Below, piece after piece: positions 17,678 to 25,629 of a stretch of DNA of 64,000 bases. The DNA is from GCA-2737665 sp046335555 (GTDB lineage Bacteria; Bacteroidota; Bacteroidia; Palsa-965): assembly GCA_046335555.1 (NCBI GenBank), contig JBKDHA010000169.1, positions 12,163 through 76,162 of the forward strand, read 5' to 3'. Position 1 is the first letter of the stretch. Each line of letters begins with the position of its first letter. The notes below the pieces were generated by a model. That model had not been told where the DNA came from. It worked only from the letters and a program-made list of their open reading frames with translations, and did not search any database. The translations under genes and the position numbers were made by a program.

Positions 17678-18472
17678 ATGAATTACAACGGCAAAGTAGT
17701 TTGGATTACCGGCGCATCATCTGGCATTGGTGAGGCGCTTGCAGTTGAGTTTGCCCGCGAAGGCGCGAAGCTTGTACTCTCGTCGCGCCGGCGCGATGAA
17801 CTGGAGCGTGTGCAGAAAGCCTGCGGACTTGATGCTTCGCGCTGTTTAATTCTTCCGCTCGATCTTGCCGATACAACTGCCGTTGATGCGTTAACGCAAC
17901 AGGTTGTTGCAACTTTCGGCAGTATTGATGTGCTGGTGAACAATGGCGGAATCAGTCAGCGTGCACTTGCCAAAGATGCTCCGCTCGACATTGACCGTCG
18001 CATTATGGAAGTGAATTTTTTCGGACAGATAGCACTTACAAAAAATGTACTTCCGGTAATGCTGAAACAGCAAAGCGGACACATTGTAGTGATGAGCAGC
18101 ATTGCCGGTAAATTCGGATTCTGGTACCGCACAGCTTATTCTGCTTCAAAACACGCACTGCACGGCTTCTTCGAATCGCTGCGGATGGAAGTAGAAGGCG
18201 AAGGTTTGCAAGTGCTTATTGCTTGTCCGGGAAAAATCAGAACAGCCATTTCAATGCATGCACTGAAACCCGACGGCACCGCGCACAATGTAATGGACAA
18301 GAGCCAGGAAGACGGAATGCCCGCCGATGAATGCGCCCGGCAGATTATTGCTGCTATGAAAAAAGGGAAGGAAGAAATCCTGATTGGCGGCCGCGAAATT
18401 AAAGCGGTTTGGATAAAGCGTCACTTCCCGGGCTTGTTTGGAAAGATTATCCGCAAGCAGGAAAAGGAATAA
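17678..18472 (+). CDS. short-chain dehydrogenase/reductase (classical SDR)
   Basis: 264 residues. NAD(P)-binding GASSGIG at 11-17, NNGG (about 88-91), catalytic Ser in VMSSIAGKFG (about 140) and YSASKHA with the catalytic Tyr and Lys (about 155-159). The order and spacing match the DHRS7-like group acting on lipids, steroids or ketones. The substrate cannot be told. A TACTTTCG element is 4 nt before the ATG. Confidence 0.9.
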   Translation: MNYNGKVVWITGASSGIGEALAVEFAREGAKLVLSSRRRDELERVQKACGLDASRCLILPLDLADTTAVDALTQQVVATFGSIDVLVNNGGISQRALAKDAPLDIDRRIMEVNFFGQIALTKNVLPVMLKQQSGHIVVMSSIAGKFGFWYRTAYSASKHALHGFFESLRMEVEGEGLQVLIACPGKIRTAISMHALKPDGTAHNVMDKSQEDGMPADECARQIIAAMKKGKEEILIGGREIKAVWIKRHFPGLFGKIIRKQEKE

Positions 18473-18478
18473 ATGAAT

Positions 18479-18505
18479 TGGTGGTTTCGACAGGCTCAAC
18501 CACCA
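18479..18505 (+). repeat. hairpin repeat family copy H3 (loop TCGACAGGCTC)
   Basis: An 8-bp stem TGGTGGTT/AACCACCA holds the 11-nt loop TCGACAGGCTC. It begins 7 bp after the SDR stop codon. Confidence 0.85.
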
Positions 18506-18782
18506 CAGCTTTTAGTCAAAAGCTCAACTGTCAACAGCTGTATTAATTGTTGTGGAAAGCATTTCTGGAAAATTTAGTTCAATTAAAATTTTTGATCGTC
18601 AAACTTTATATAGAATCTGATTTTACAACACCAAAAACGGCAACAGAATTTTTCACAACTTCTTTGACGATGCGTCCAAGAAGTAAATGTGGGAGATCGT
18701 CAAATCGAGATGATAAACTGTTTTGCCAATGCGAAGTATCGATTTTCCCTATCATAACTTATATTTATTGAGGTTAGTTGAA
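18506..18782. other. AT-rich intergenic stretch, no supported gene
   Basis: After H3 there is a short palindrome AGCTTTTagtcAAAAGCT and then AT-rich sequence. A 74-codon frame at 18547-18771 has no recognisable features and I do not call it. The sequence could be a decayed gene, since the neighbours to the right are AT-rich accessory genes. Confidence 0.4.
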
Positions 18783-19118
18783 TTATATCATAAATATGAT
18801 TCGCAGGATAACAAACCAGTACACGAGTGCCATAGCTGCCAATACCCCCTGAACGGAGAGAATGATTTTATCCTTTGTGCTGAATTTGATTTTATGGCGT
18901 TGATTCAACATGAGAAAAAATAGAATAATCGCCAGCGGGGAGGAAACGAACCGCATGAATGTAAGCCATTTCATTTCCCATAAATAAATTAAGATAACGT
19001 TATCGACATAAAAAAAATAGTTTATTCCAGGAAGGAAATACAGAAAGAAATAGATTACAACTGGGGCAATAATGCCCCAAATACTTACTCGGAAGTAAAC
19101 ATCAATCTTTCGTTTCAT
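18783..19118 (-). CDS. small membrane protein, hypothetical
   Basis: 111 residues with three strongly hydrophobic segments (about 12-32, 55-70 and 85-108) and a basic stretch RHKIKFSTKDK between the second and third. I do not recognise a family. It is AT-rich and follows the lipoprotein gene at 19130 by 11 bp on the same strand, so the two probably form one transcript. Confidence 0.55.
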   Translation of the reverse strand: MKRKIDVYFRVSIWGIIAPVVIYFFLYFLPGINYFFYVDNVILIYLWEMKWLTFMRFVSSPLAIILFFLMLNQRHKIKFSTKDKIILSVQGVLAAMALVYWFVILRIIFMI

Positions 19119-19129
19119 TTCATCTATTA

Positions 19130-19699
19130 TTATTCATCGAAAAGCCCAAAGTATTCGTCATTTCTATTACCTATCGATGTGAATCTCATCCACTGATCAG
19201 AGATTCTTCTATATTGCTCAACGGGATAATACCTCGGAGACATCAAGCTATTGGCAAGTTCTATCATTTGTTGGTCGGTGTATTTTTGAGATGAAAAAAT
19301 ATATCCATCTGTTTGTTCCGCTCTACCATTTTTTTCATAAGGGAAAATAATCATGACTTTTTTATTTTCTGACAGCAGAATCAATCTTGAATTTGTATAG
19401 TTGATGTATTTATTTAATCTAGTGTATGCTACATCTGATAGTATATCTTCCGTATTGTAATCCAAGCCATGGTCATATCCTAAGCCACTACACCATATTG
19501 TTTGGGTATCATTAAGAGAAGGGAATGACATATATGCAATCCCTCCCGGAACATCTTTCAATGAATCTAAAGGTGATGTATTAATTACTTGCTCATTATC
19601 GTGAATACAAGAGGAAAAACAAAAAAGCAATAATACAGCAGTAAAAAAACTGTAATACAAGTTTATATATGGCTTAATTTTGAAAGCAAAAACTCGCAT
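19130..19699 (-). CDS. lipoprotein, hypothetical
   Basis: 189 residues from the ATG at 19699, or 200 from 19732. The N-terminus ends in LLLFCFSSC, a lipobox, so it should be membrane-anchored in the envelope. The mature part contains IWCSGLGYDHGLDYN and SENKKVMIIFPYEKNG and is not recognised. Base composition is clearly more AT-rich than the metabolic genes around it, suggesting later acquisition with the small membrane protein downstream. Confidence 0.55.
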   Translation of the reverse strand: MRVFAFKIKPYINLYYSFFTAVLLLFCFSSCIHDNEQVINTSPLDSLKDVPGGIAYMSFPSLNDTQTIWCSGLGYDHGLDYNTEDILSDVAYTRLNKYINYTNSRLILLSENKKVMIIFPYEKNGRAEQTDGYIFSSQKYTDQQMIELANSLMSPRYYPVEQYRRISDQWMRFTSIGNRNDEYFGLFDE

Positions 19700-19915
19700 A
19701 AATATAATGTTTAATACTAAGGATAATCGCATTGAATAACTTTAGAATCCTACAAAAGAATGATTCAGTATTAGCACTGAACTATTTTCGTTATAGGAAA
19801 CGGCGTTATTCATATTTGCTAATATAGTGTACCGTAACTTTGAATTCAAGTTTCGTAACCAATTTTACATTATTTACAGTTAAAAGCTTATCGGTTTAGG
19901 TAATTGAGCTTGTCG

Positions 19916-19950
19916 ATTTAGGTGGTTGAGCCTGTCGAAATCACCTAAAT
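19916..19950 (+). repeat. hairpin repeat family copy H4 (loop GAGCCTGTCGA)
   Basis: A 12-bp stem with one G.T pair (ATTTAGGTGGTT against AATCACCTAAAT) encloses the loop GAGCCTGTCGA. A degenerate partial copy (TTTAGGTAATTGAGCTTGTCGA) lies directly upstream at about 19895-19916. The hairpin overlaps the stop codon of the GNAT gene. Confidence 0.85.
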
Positions 19951-20508
19951 TGATTTCATAAAGCGAATTAAATATCCCTCGCGCACAAGCCACGTATCAA
20001 AAACTGCAAAGCCGCGTTTCTCGTAAAACGGAATGTTTTTATCGACAGAAGTTTCGAGGTAAACCTCTTTCCCTTCTTTTGCCGCAGTTTGCAATAACGT
20101 ATCAAGCAATTGACTGCCCGAACCTTTGCCGTGGTGCTGCGGATCTGTTCCGATAAGCATTAAGTAATAATGTGGATACGCAGGGCGGCGCGATGAAATT
20201 GCTTTATCTTTTTTAAGCATATAAAACAGGCGATTCCAGCCGATCACCTTGTACACGAGTTTGAGTTGAGCAAGTGTTTCGGTGAGGAACGATGTTTTCT
20301 GTGTAGGGTCGAAAAATACCGCTACCGAATGCCCGTCGTTACTGAAGTGTAATCCGTTGTTTCGGATTCCTAATTCAATAGAGTAATTCATTAATGCTGT
20401 AATACGCGCTTCTCGTCTTTCGTCATGTTTGATGGTATCGTTTACACTCAGATTTTTATCGAATGCAGCGGCGAGAATTTGGACGGCGTTATTTGATCTC
20501 AATTCCAT
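19945..20508 (-). CDS. GNAT family N-acetyltransferase
   Basis: 187 residues. The acetyl-CoA binding motif A is YLMLIGTDPQHHGKGSGSQLLDTLL (about 115-140; pyrophosphate loop HHGKGSG), followed by VYLETSVDKNIPFYEKRGFAVFDTW, the standard C-terminal half of GNAT enzymes that use small acceptors. The N-terminal half resembles the group annotated as acetyltransferases near detoxification genes. Its start lies 2 bp after the stop of the upstream gene (20510-21001), so they are co-transcribed. Confidence 0.85.
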   Translation of the reverse strand: MELRSNNAVQILAAAFDKNLSVNDTIKHDERREARITALMNYSIELGIRNNGLHFSNDGHSVAVFFDPTQKTSFLTETLAQLKLVYKVIGWNRLFYMLKKDKAISSRRPAYPHYYLMLIGTDPQHHGKGSGSQLLDTLLQTAAKEGKEVYLETSVDKNIPFYEKRGFAVFDTWLVREGYLIRFMKSI

Positions 20509-20509
20509 A

Positions 20510-21001
20510 TCAACTATAAACTAGTTCAGCATCAAAATACTTTATTAAGTCTTTTTTAGCTTTTCTTATTTCGTAATAAGTAGTAATTGTAATAACTGCA
20601 ATAAATATAACTGACACAATCCAAGGCATGATATTTAAGAGCAGATCATCCTTAGGTCTATTTGGTGTAAAGAAAAACATCATTAGAATAATCAAAATGA
20701 ATGGCAATGCTATTTTAGTCAAAAGATTCGGAGCCATTTTTACTGTAATTGTTGACCGGCTTCCATTTTGAACAATATTGCCAGTGATTACAGGGAGAAA
20801 GCTGTTTCTGTAATTTATAATGCGCTTTATTTTAAAATCCTCCTCATCATACCATCCTTCATAGGTTTGATAGGGTGTTTTAGTGCCGGAGCTTGTGAAA
20901 AAATTATCTCTTTTATATACGTAATGATTAAGCCGGGCTAGAATTTCCTGCGGAGTAAGCGGCGTTGATAACGTAAACGTTTCTGAAAGCAGTACATTCA
21001 T
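20510..21001 (-). CDS. membrane protein, hypothetical
   Basis: 163 residues from the ATG at 21001 (a GTG at 21010 is also in frame). The N-terminal 85 residues are soluble and beta-rich (YQTYEGWYDEEDFKIKRIINYRNSF, NGSRSTITVKM). Two membrane segments follow (about 95-115 and 122-143), and the tail is basic and cytosolic. I do not recognise the family. It is the first gene of a pair with the GNAT enzyme and lies 14 bp past the aldehyde dehydrogenase stop. Confidence 0.6.
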   Translation of the reverse strand: MNVLLSETFTLSTPLTPQEILARLNHYVYKRDNFFTSSGTKTPYQTYEGWYDEEDFKIKRIINYRNSFLPVITGNIVQNGSRSTITVKMAPNLLTKIALPFILIILMMFFFTPNRPKDDLLLNIMPWIVSVIFIAVITITTYYEIRKAKKDLIKYFDAELVYS

Positions 21002-21015
21002 GTTTGTCACAATTA

Positions 21016-22434
21016 TTATTTAACCAAAATTCTTGCTTCCAGCATATCACGAATGGCATAAGCAACGCCCTCGCGGCCAAGTCCCGAATCTTTTACACCG
21101 CCGTAAGGCATGTGATCGACGCGGAATGTGGGTACATCGTTGAGAATAATTCCACCGGCTTCGATATTGGCGAAAGCATAATCCATTTCGCGTACATCGT
21201 TGGTAAACACACCGGCTTGTAATCCGAAACGGCTGTTGTTGATCTGACTAACCGCATCTTCAAACGTATCGTAAGGCTCAACAATAACTACCGGGCCGAA
21301 AACTTCTTCGCACACTACTTTCATGCTAGTGTTTGTATTCGTAAGCACGGTGGGTGCGTAGTATGCGCCTTCGCGTGTGCCGCCGCAAAGTAACTCAGCT
21401 CCGGCTGCAACAGCTTCATTCACCCAGTTTTCAACACGCACAGCATTGGCTTCGTCGATCATGACTGAAACATCAACGCCGTCAATCTCAGGATCGCCGC
21501 TGCGAAGGTTTTTGGCACGATCAGTAAACGCGGTTACGAAATCGCTGAACATGCTTTTTTGCACAAAAATGCGCTGTGCATGAATGCAGATTTGTCCGGA
21601 ATACGCAAATCCGCCGCCGATACATTTTGCAACAGCTTGTGTGAGATCGGCGGTGGGCGCAACAATAACGCCGGCATTTCCGCCAAGTTCGAGTACTGTT
21701 TTTTTCTTGCCGGCCTGCGCTTTCATGGCCCAGCCCACTTCGGGCGAGCCGGTGAAACTGAGCATTGCAAAACGCTCATCGGTAACCAGCTGATTGCCCG
21801 CTGCGCGATTCATTGGCAAAATAGAAATCGCGCCTTTGGGCAGTTCGGTTTCGTCAATAATTTTGGCCAATTCAAGTGTAGAAAGCGGAGTAGAAGATGC
21901 CGGCTTCAAAATGATAGGACATCCTGCCGCAATGGCCGGAGCAATTTTATGAACCGCCAGGTTGAGCGGGAAGTTAAACGGTGCAATGCCTGCAACAAGG
22001 CCAACCGGGAAGTATTTAACCCAGCCTTCGCGCTTCTCACCTGCGGGCGTGCGGTCGAGGCTGATGTACTCGCCGGGCAGGCGTTTGGCTTCTTCGGCGG
22101 CATCGAGAAAGGTTTGTGCCGCACGTAAAATTTCGGCACGCGCATAACGCATCGGCTTCCCTGATTCGCGGCAAAGCAACTGCGCCAGACGATCCTGCTT
22201 TTTGAGAATGGTATCTGAAATCTGGCGCAGGATACTAAACTTCTTCCAGCCCGGAAGCTGCCGCATTTCTTCGCGAACCGCCTGCGCCGCAACAATGGCT
22301 TGCTCCAGCTCTGCCGCACCTGCCAGCGATGTGGTGGCAATAACCTGCGAAGTGTAAGGGTTTACAACTTCAAGCAGCGAAGCCGTGTCGGCAAATTGCC
22401 CGCCAACATAAATGGAATAATGCGGTGCTGCCAT
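21016..22434 (-). CDS. aldehyde dehydrogenase family protein
   Basis: 472 residues. Cofactor and active-site motifs are in order: PFNFPLNLAVHKIAPA, KPASSTPLS, FTGSPEVG, the general base in LELGGNAGV (about 250) and the catalytic Cys in GQICIHAQR (about 284). The closing motifs are EEVFGPV and PYGGVKDSGLGREG. The family oxidises aldehydes with NAD(P); the nearest fits are succinate-semialdehyde or glyceraldehyde-3-phosphate (non-phosphorylating) type enzymes, which I cannot separate by eye. The HMA-domain gene precedes it by 3 bp on the same strand. Confidence 0.9.
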   Translation of the reverse strand: MAAPHYSIYVGGQFADTASLLEVVNPYTSQVIATTSLAGAAELEQAIVAAQAVREEMRQLPGWKKFSILRQISDTILKKQDRLAQLLCRESGKPMRYARAEILRAAQTFLDAAEEAKRLPGEYISLDRTPAGEKREGWVKYFPVGLVAGIAPFNFPLNLAVHKIAPAIAAGCPIILKPASSTPLSTLELAKIIDETELPKGAISILPMNRAAGNQLVTDERFAMLSFTGSPEVGWAMKAQAGKKKTVLELGGNAGVIVAPTADLTQAVAKCIGGGFAYSGQICIHAQRIFVQKSMFSDFVTAFTDRAKNLRSGDPEIDGVDVSVMIDEANAVRVENWVNEAVAAGAELLCGGTREGAYYAPTVLTNTNTSMKVVCEEVFGPVVIVEPYDTFEDAVSQINNSRFGLQAGVFTNDVREMDYAFANIEAGGIILNDVPTFRVDHMPYGGVKDSGLGREGVAYAIRDMLEARILVK

Positions 22435-22437
22435 GCT

Positions 22438-22653
22438 TTAGTTAGCCTGATAAACGTGCGTTTCGTTGATGGCGGCTTTCACAGCATCTTCGCTGAGCTG
22501 CGCGCTGTCGATATCAAGCTGCGCGCTGCCGGTTTTATGATCTACTTTTATGTTGGAGGCTCCCGGCAGTTCAGCCAAAATATTTTTTACAAAGTTTTCG
22601 CAGTGCCCGCAAGTCATGCCCGTTATGCTGAGTGAAAGGTGTTTTGTTTCCAT
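22438..22653 (-). CDS. heavy-metal-associated (HMA) domain protein, CopZ-like
   Basis: 71 residues, one HMA domain. The metal site is GMTCGHCE (Cys14 and Cys17), followed by the beta-alpha-beta pattern VKNILAELPGASNIKVDHKTGSAQL. Such proteins carry Cu(I) or a similar ion to P-type ATPases. No ATPase is nearby. A TAACTTTG element lies 4 nt before the ATG. Confidence 0.9.
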   Translation of the reverse strand: METKHLSLSITGMTCGHCENFVKNILAELPGASNIKVDHKTGSAQLDIDSAQLSEDAVKAAINETHVYQAN

Positions 22654-22657
22654 AGTA

Positions 22658-22665
22658 CAAAGTTA
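22658..22665 (-). promoter_or_regulatory. -7 element 4 nt before the HMA gene
   Basis: TAACTTTG on the minus strand, 4 nt from the ATG at 22653. Confidence 0.55.
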
Positions 22666-22671
22666 AACCTC

Positions 22672-22701
22672 TGTAGCGACTTCCGGCGGGAAGTCGCTAC
22701 A
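22672..22701. repeat. 13-bp perfect palindrome in the divergent intergenic region
   Basis: TGTAGCGACTTCC and GGAAGTCGCTACA pair perfectly around the 4-nt loop GGCG. It sits between the divergent HMA and EamA genes, immediately before the tandem repeat. Confidence 0.8.
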
Positions 22702-22773
22702 AAAGGTCAAACAACAAAGCAAAACACCAAACTCCACAAAAGGTCAAACAACAAAGCAAAACACCAAACTCCA
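22701..22773. repeat. two-copy 37-bp tandem repeat
   Basis: A 36-bp sequence beginning AAAAGGTCAAACAACAAAGC occurs at 22701-22736 and again at 22738-22773 without mismatches. It ends 9 bp before the TATCTTTG promoter of the transporter gene. Confidence 0.9.
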
Positions 22774-22782
22774 AAGTAACTG

Positions 22783-22790
22783 TATCTTTG
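22783..22790 (+). promoter_or_regulatory. -7 element of the EamA transporter gene
   Basis: TATCTTTG, 18 nt before the ATG at 22809. The TTG inside it is an apparent in-frame start that should be ignored. Confidence 0.5.
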
Positions 22791-22808
22791 CCGCTTCAAA
22801 CACCAGCC

Positions 22809-23687
22809 ATGCAACAACGCACCGCACTTCAGTGGATCATTTTTGTAGCACTGGCCCTTACCTGGGGCAGTTCGTTTATACTGATGAAGCGCGGCATGGA
22901 TGTGTTTACACCCGATCAGGTAGCGGCACTGCGCATTGGTATTGCATTTTTGTTTTTGCTGCCGCTGGCATTCCGTTTTTTCAAGCGTATAAATCCGAAA
23001 CCCTGGGGTGCACTTGCGGGCATGGGAATTACCGGAAATCTGATTCCTGCATTTCTGTTTACGCGTTCTGAAACCATGATCAGCAGCACGCTTGCCGGTA
23101 TGCTGAATTCACTGACTCCGCTTTTTACTTTGCTTGTAGGAATCACGCTTTTTAAACGCAAAACCAACCGCTGGCAGGTTGCGGGAACCTTGATCGGATT
23201 GGCCGGTGCAATTGCGTTAATTGCAACAGGCAAACAAGACGAGCATCCCGGAAATGTATGGATAGGAAGCTTGCTTGTAATTATTGCAACGTTTTTTTAC
23301 GGCATCAGCGTAAACATTATTAAAGCAAAACTCGACGGAATAAATGCAGTAGGTGCAACGGTTCTTGCACTGTGTATTATTGGCCCGGTTGCGCTCGGCT
23401 ATTTGTTTACAACCGATTTTTTGCATCGTCTCGCAACGCATCCGCTGGCTTGGCAGTCGCTGGGCTTTGTGAGCATACTTGCGGTGTTTGGCACAGCGCT
23501 GAGTGTTATTGTTTACAATATGCTGATCCGCGATGCAGGCCCGCTGTTTGCTTCTTCAGTAGCATATCTGATTCCGGCAGTGGCTATTCTCTGGGGCGTT
23601 GCCGATAATGAGGCTTTCGGACTAATTCAGCTTTTGCTGATTGGTATTATTCTTACCGGAGTGTGGATGGTGAACCGGAAGAAGTAG
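22809..23687 (+). CDS. DMT superfamily transporter, EamA family
   Basis: 292 residues with ten membrane segments in two five-helix EamA repeats. The first repeat has ALTWGSSFILMKRG and the second the FFYGISVNIIKAKL segment; the end ASSVAYLIPAVAILWGVADNEAFG is typical. Members export amino acids and other metabolites; the substrate is unknown here. The start is the ATG at 22809, after the promoter element at 22783-22790. Confidence 0.88.
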   Translation: MQQRTALQWIIFVALALTWGSSFILMKRGMDVFTPDQVAALRIGIAFLFLLPLAFRFFKRINPKPWGALAGMGITGNLIPAFLFTRSETMISSTLAGMLNSLTPLFTLLVGITLFKRKTNRWQVAGTLIGLAGAIALIATGKQDEHPGNVWIGSLLVIIATFFYGISVNIIKAKLDGINAVGATVLALCIIGPVALGYLFTTDFLHRLATHPLAWQSLGFVSILAVFGTALSVIVYNMLIRDAGPLFASSVAYLIPAVAILWGVADNEAFGLIQLLLIGIILTGVWMVNRKK

Positions 23688-23714
23688 AGCTTGATAATTT
23701 GTTATTTTTGAGTA

Positions 23715-24434
23715 ATGAAAAATCAAGACAAATGGAAACCACGTCGTTTTCTGCGAGACAAGAAAGGGCGAATTATCGGAACCTACAATCATAAAATTAT
23801 CGGAAATGCGTATGAACCGGTAATCAGAAAGTATTCGAAAGGTAAGCTGGGCGATGTTGGGTGTGGTGATGTTCCATATTATCTCTTTTATAAAGATAGT
23901 GTTAGTGAAACCATTTGTATTGATTGGGGAAATAGCGGCCATAATATCTCTCATCTGGATTATGAAGCTGATTTGAATGAAGGCTTAGGTTTTATTGATA
24001 CGAATACATTTGATACAGTGATTTGCTCGGATGTATTAGAACATATCCGAAAACCAGAATTTTTGTTTGCTGAGATGATCCGTGTACTTAAACCGGGCGG
24101 ACACCTGATTTTAACTGTTCCGTTTTTGTATTGGCTGCATGAGATTCCGCATGACCATCATCGCTACACTGAATTTAAATTGCGTGATTTTTGCTCGTCG
24201 AACAATGCGGAAGTAACCGAATTGTTTGCATACGGAGGATGGCCGGAAGTTGTTTTTGATATGATTTCAAAAGGTTACCGGTACAGTAACTTCCCGATGC
24301 AAAAAATGTTTTTCTTCTTCTGGAATGGCATGGGTAAATTTCTTTCACGCCGCAGCTTTGTTAAGCGTATTTCTGCCAATACCCGTAAAACATTTCCGCT
24401 GGGCTATGTTTTGGTTGCCCGAAAACTGAGTTAA
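23715..24434 (+). CDS. class I SAM-dependent methyltransferase
   Basis: 239 residues. The SAM site is GDVGCGDVPY (about 44-53), then CIDWGNSG, then CSDVLEHI and MIRVLKPGGHLILTVPF (about 99-140), the standard motif I to III order. HEIPHDHHRYTEF follows, as in methyltransferases acting on glycans or lipid-linked substrates. The target is not determinable. TATTTTTG lies 4 nt before the ATG. Confidence 0.85.
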   Translation: MKNQDKWKPRRFLRDKKGRIIGTYNHKIIGNAYEPVIRKYSKGKLGDVGCGDVPYYLFYKDSVSETICIDWGNSGHNISHLDYEADLNEGLGFIDTNTFDTVICSDVLEHIRKPEFLFAEMIRVLKPGGHLILTVPFLYWLHEIPHDHHRYTEFKLRDFCSSNNAEVTELFAYGGWPEVVFDMISKGYRYSNFPMQKMFFFFWNGMGKFLSRRSFVKRISANTRKTFPLGYVLVARKLS

Positions 24435-24544
24435 TTTTTATCGCGGGTAAAATAATCTATTAAAACACCGGAGAATTACAGCAGTAAATCATGATGATCG
24501 CCTGCAGTATATAAATGGACTGAAAATATCAGTTGAAGAAGCGA

Positions 24545-25606
24545 TTATTGTTTTGCGGTGTTTGCAACTGATAAAACAATAGCTCCAACAAGACAATAAA
24601 TGGGTAGCAAGAGGCTGCGCATTGGTGCTAAATCGGAAAGTAAAAAGCAACTTACAAAAATATTGAGAGTGCCGATTGTAAGTAAGCTTACGATCAGCAT
24701 TCGTTTTGCATTACCCTTCAGTACAATGCGATGATTTTTATTCATTCGGCCAATAGTGAAGATGACAGGCAGTAAAATAAGAACTTTAAAATGGGTTGCT
24801 TTCAGTAAATCCCAGTAGGTATGAATGGTGTTTTTTATGGCCTGAAGATATGTAAAATCAGGAAGTTGATTCAACCGTACTTTTATTCCCGGCGATAAAA
24901 CATTGATGAGAAGTGCTGTGCTTAAACCTAATAATGCCGCCGTAAGTATAAACGAGAAAGATTTTTCAATAAAGAATGAGCGCAACCATATCACTGTAAC
25001 AATTGCAAGCATTGTAATTAAGTTGGACTCCGAAAAACTTCCCGCAATCAGCAGAAGGAAGAAACCGAACAGACTATGCTTTAGTTGATGCGAGTACTGA
25101 TGCTTCAACAACCAGGCTGCCGATAAAATCATCAGAATAAAAGAAAATGTATGCACGGATGTTCCTGCTGTCCAGTGCCACATATCTGTGTTGACCGGCA
25201 GAATGCTTAAATAGCAGATGGCAATAAATAAAAATGAAAAAAGTAATTGTTCATGTTTCGCAAAACTCCTTTCTGCAATCCTTTGTGAAAGTGTGCGGAA
25301 GAAGAAGTTGAGCGAAAACAGCATGAAAAGTAAAAGGACGAATTGCCAGAGGATAAATATTCCTGACCATTTACTGCCAATGTAAAACAGCACACAACAG
25401 AGGATATGTGCACCCAGCCTGCCGTTTTGTTCGTTGTAGAAAAACTCGATTGCTCCTGATAAACCTTTGCTGATGGTTACTTCTGTGAAGAAAATATCAT
25501 CGGCAGAAAAACGATAATGAATGGACTGTAAGGAGAACGCAATTAGAAAGAGAACAATGAATAATGCACTGAGCAGGTACGTCCAGCCATTGAAAATATT
25601 TTTCAC
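24545..25606 (-). CDS. polytopic membrane protein (DUF6056/GtrB-export-like)
   Basis: 353 residues with about ten membrane segments. The start is a GTG at 25606, the only plausible one. The first loop has HYRFSADDIFF and EFFYNEQNGRLGAH, an acidic DD motif and a GR motif in the position expected for GT-C-type or DUF6056 membrane proteins. A later NTDMWHWTAG segment also matches that group. A role with envelope polysaccharides is plausible but not shown. It is convergent with the methyltransferase gene. Confidence 0.6.
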   Translation of the reverse strand: MKNIFNGWTYLLSALFIVLFLIAFSLQSIHYRFSADDIFFTEVTISKGLSGAIEFFYNEQNGRLGAHILCCVLFYIGSKWSGIFILWQFVLLLFMLFSLNFFFRTLSQRIAERSFAKHEQLLFSFLFIAICYLSILPVNTDMWHWTAGTSVHTFSFILMILSAAWLLKHQYSHQLKHSLFGFFLLLIAGSFSESNLITMLAIVTVIWLRSFFIEKSFSFILTAALLGLSTALLINVLSPGIKVRLNQLPDFTYLQAIKNTIHTYWDLLKATHFKVLILLPVIFTIGRMNKNHRIVLKGNAKRMLIVSLLTIGTLNIFVSCFLLSDLAPMRSLLLPIYCLVGAIVLSVANTAKQ

Positions 25607-25629
25607 GGCATTAAAATACGAAAACCCGA

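Noticed and set aside
18547..18771. 74-codon plus-strand frame in the gap after H3
   Set aside because: No recognisable start context, composition or motif; may be chance in AT-rich DNA.
21559..22128. 189-codon plus-strand frame opposite the aldehyde dehydrogenase gene
   Set aside because: It is antisense to a clearly conserved enzyme; its sequence has no domain and mirrors the codon bias of the other strand.
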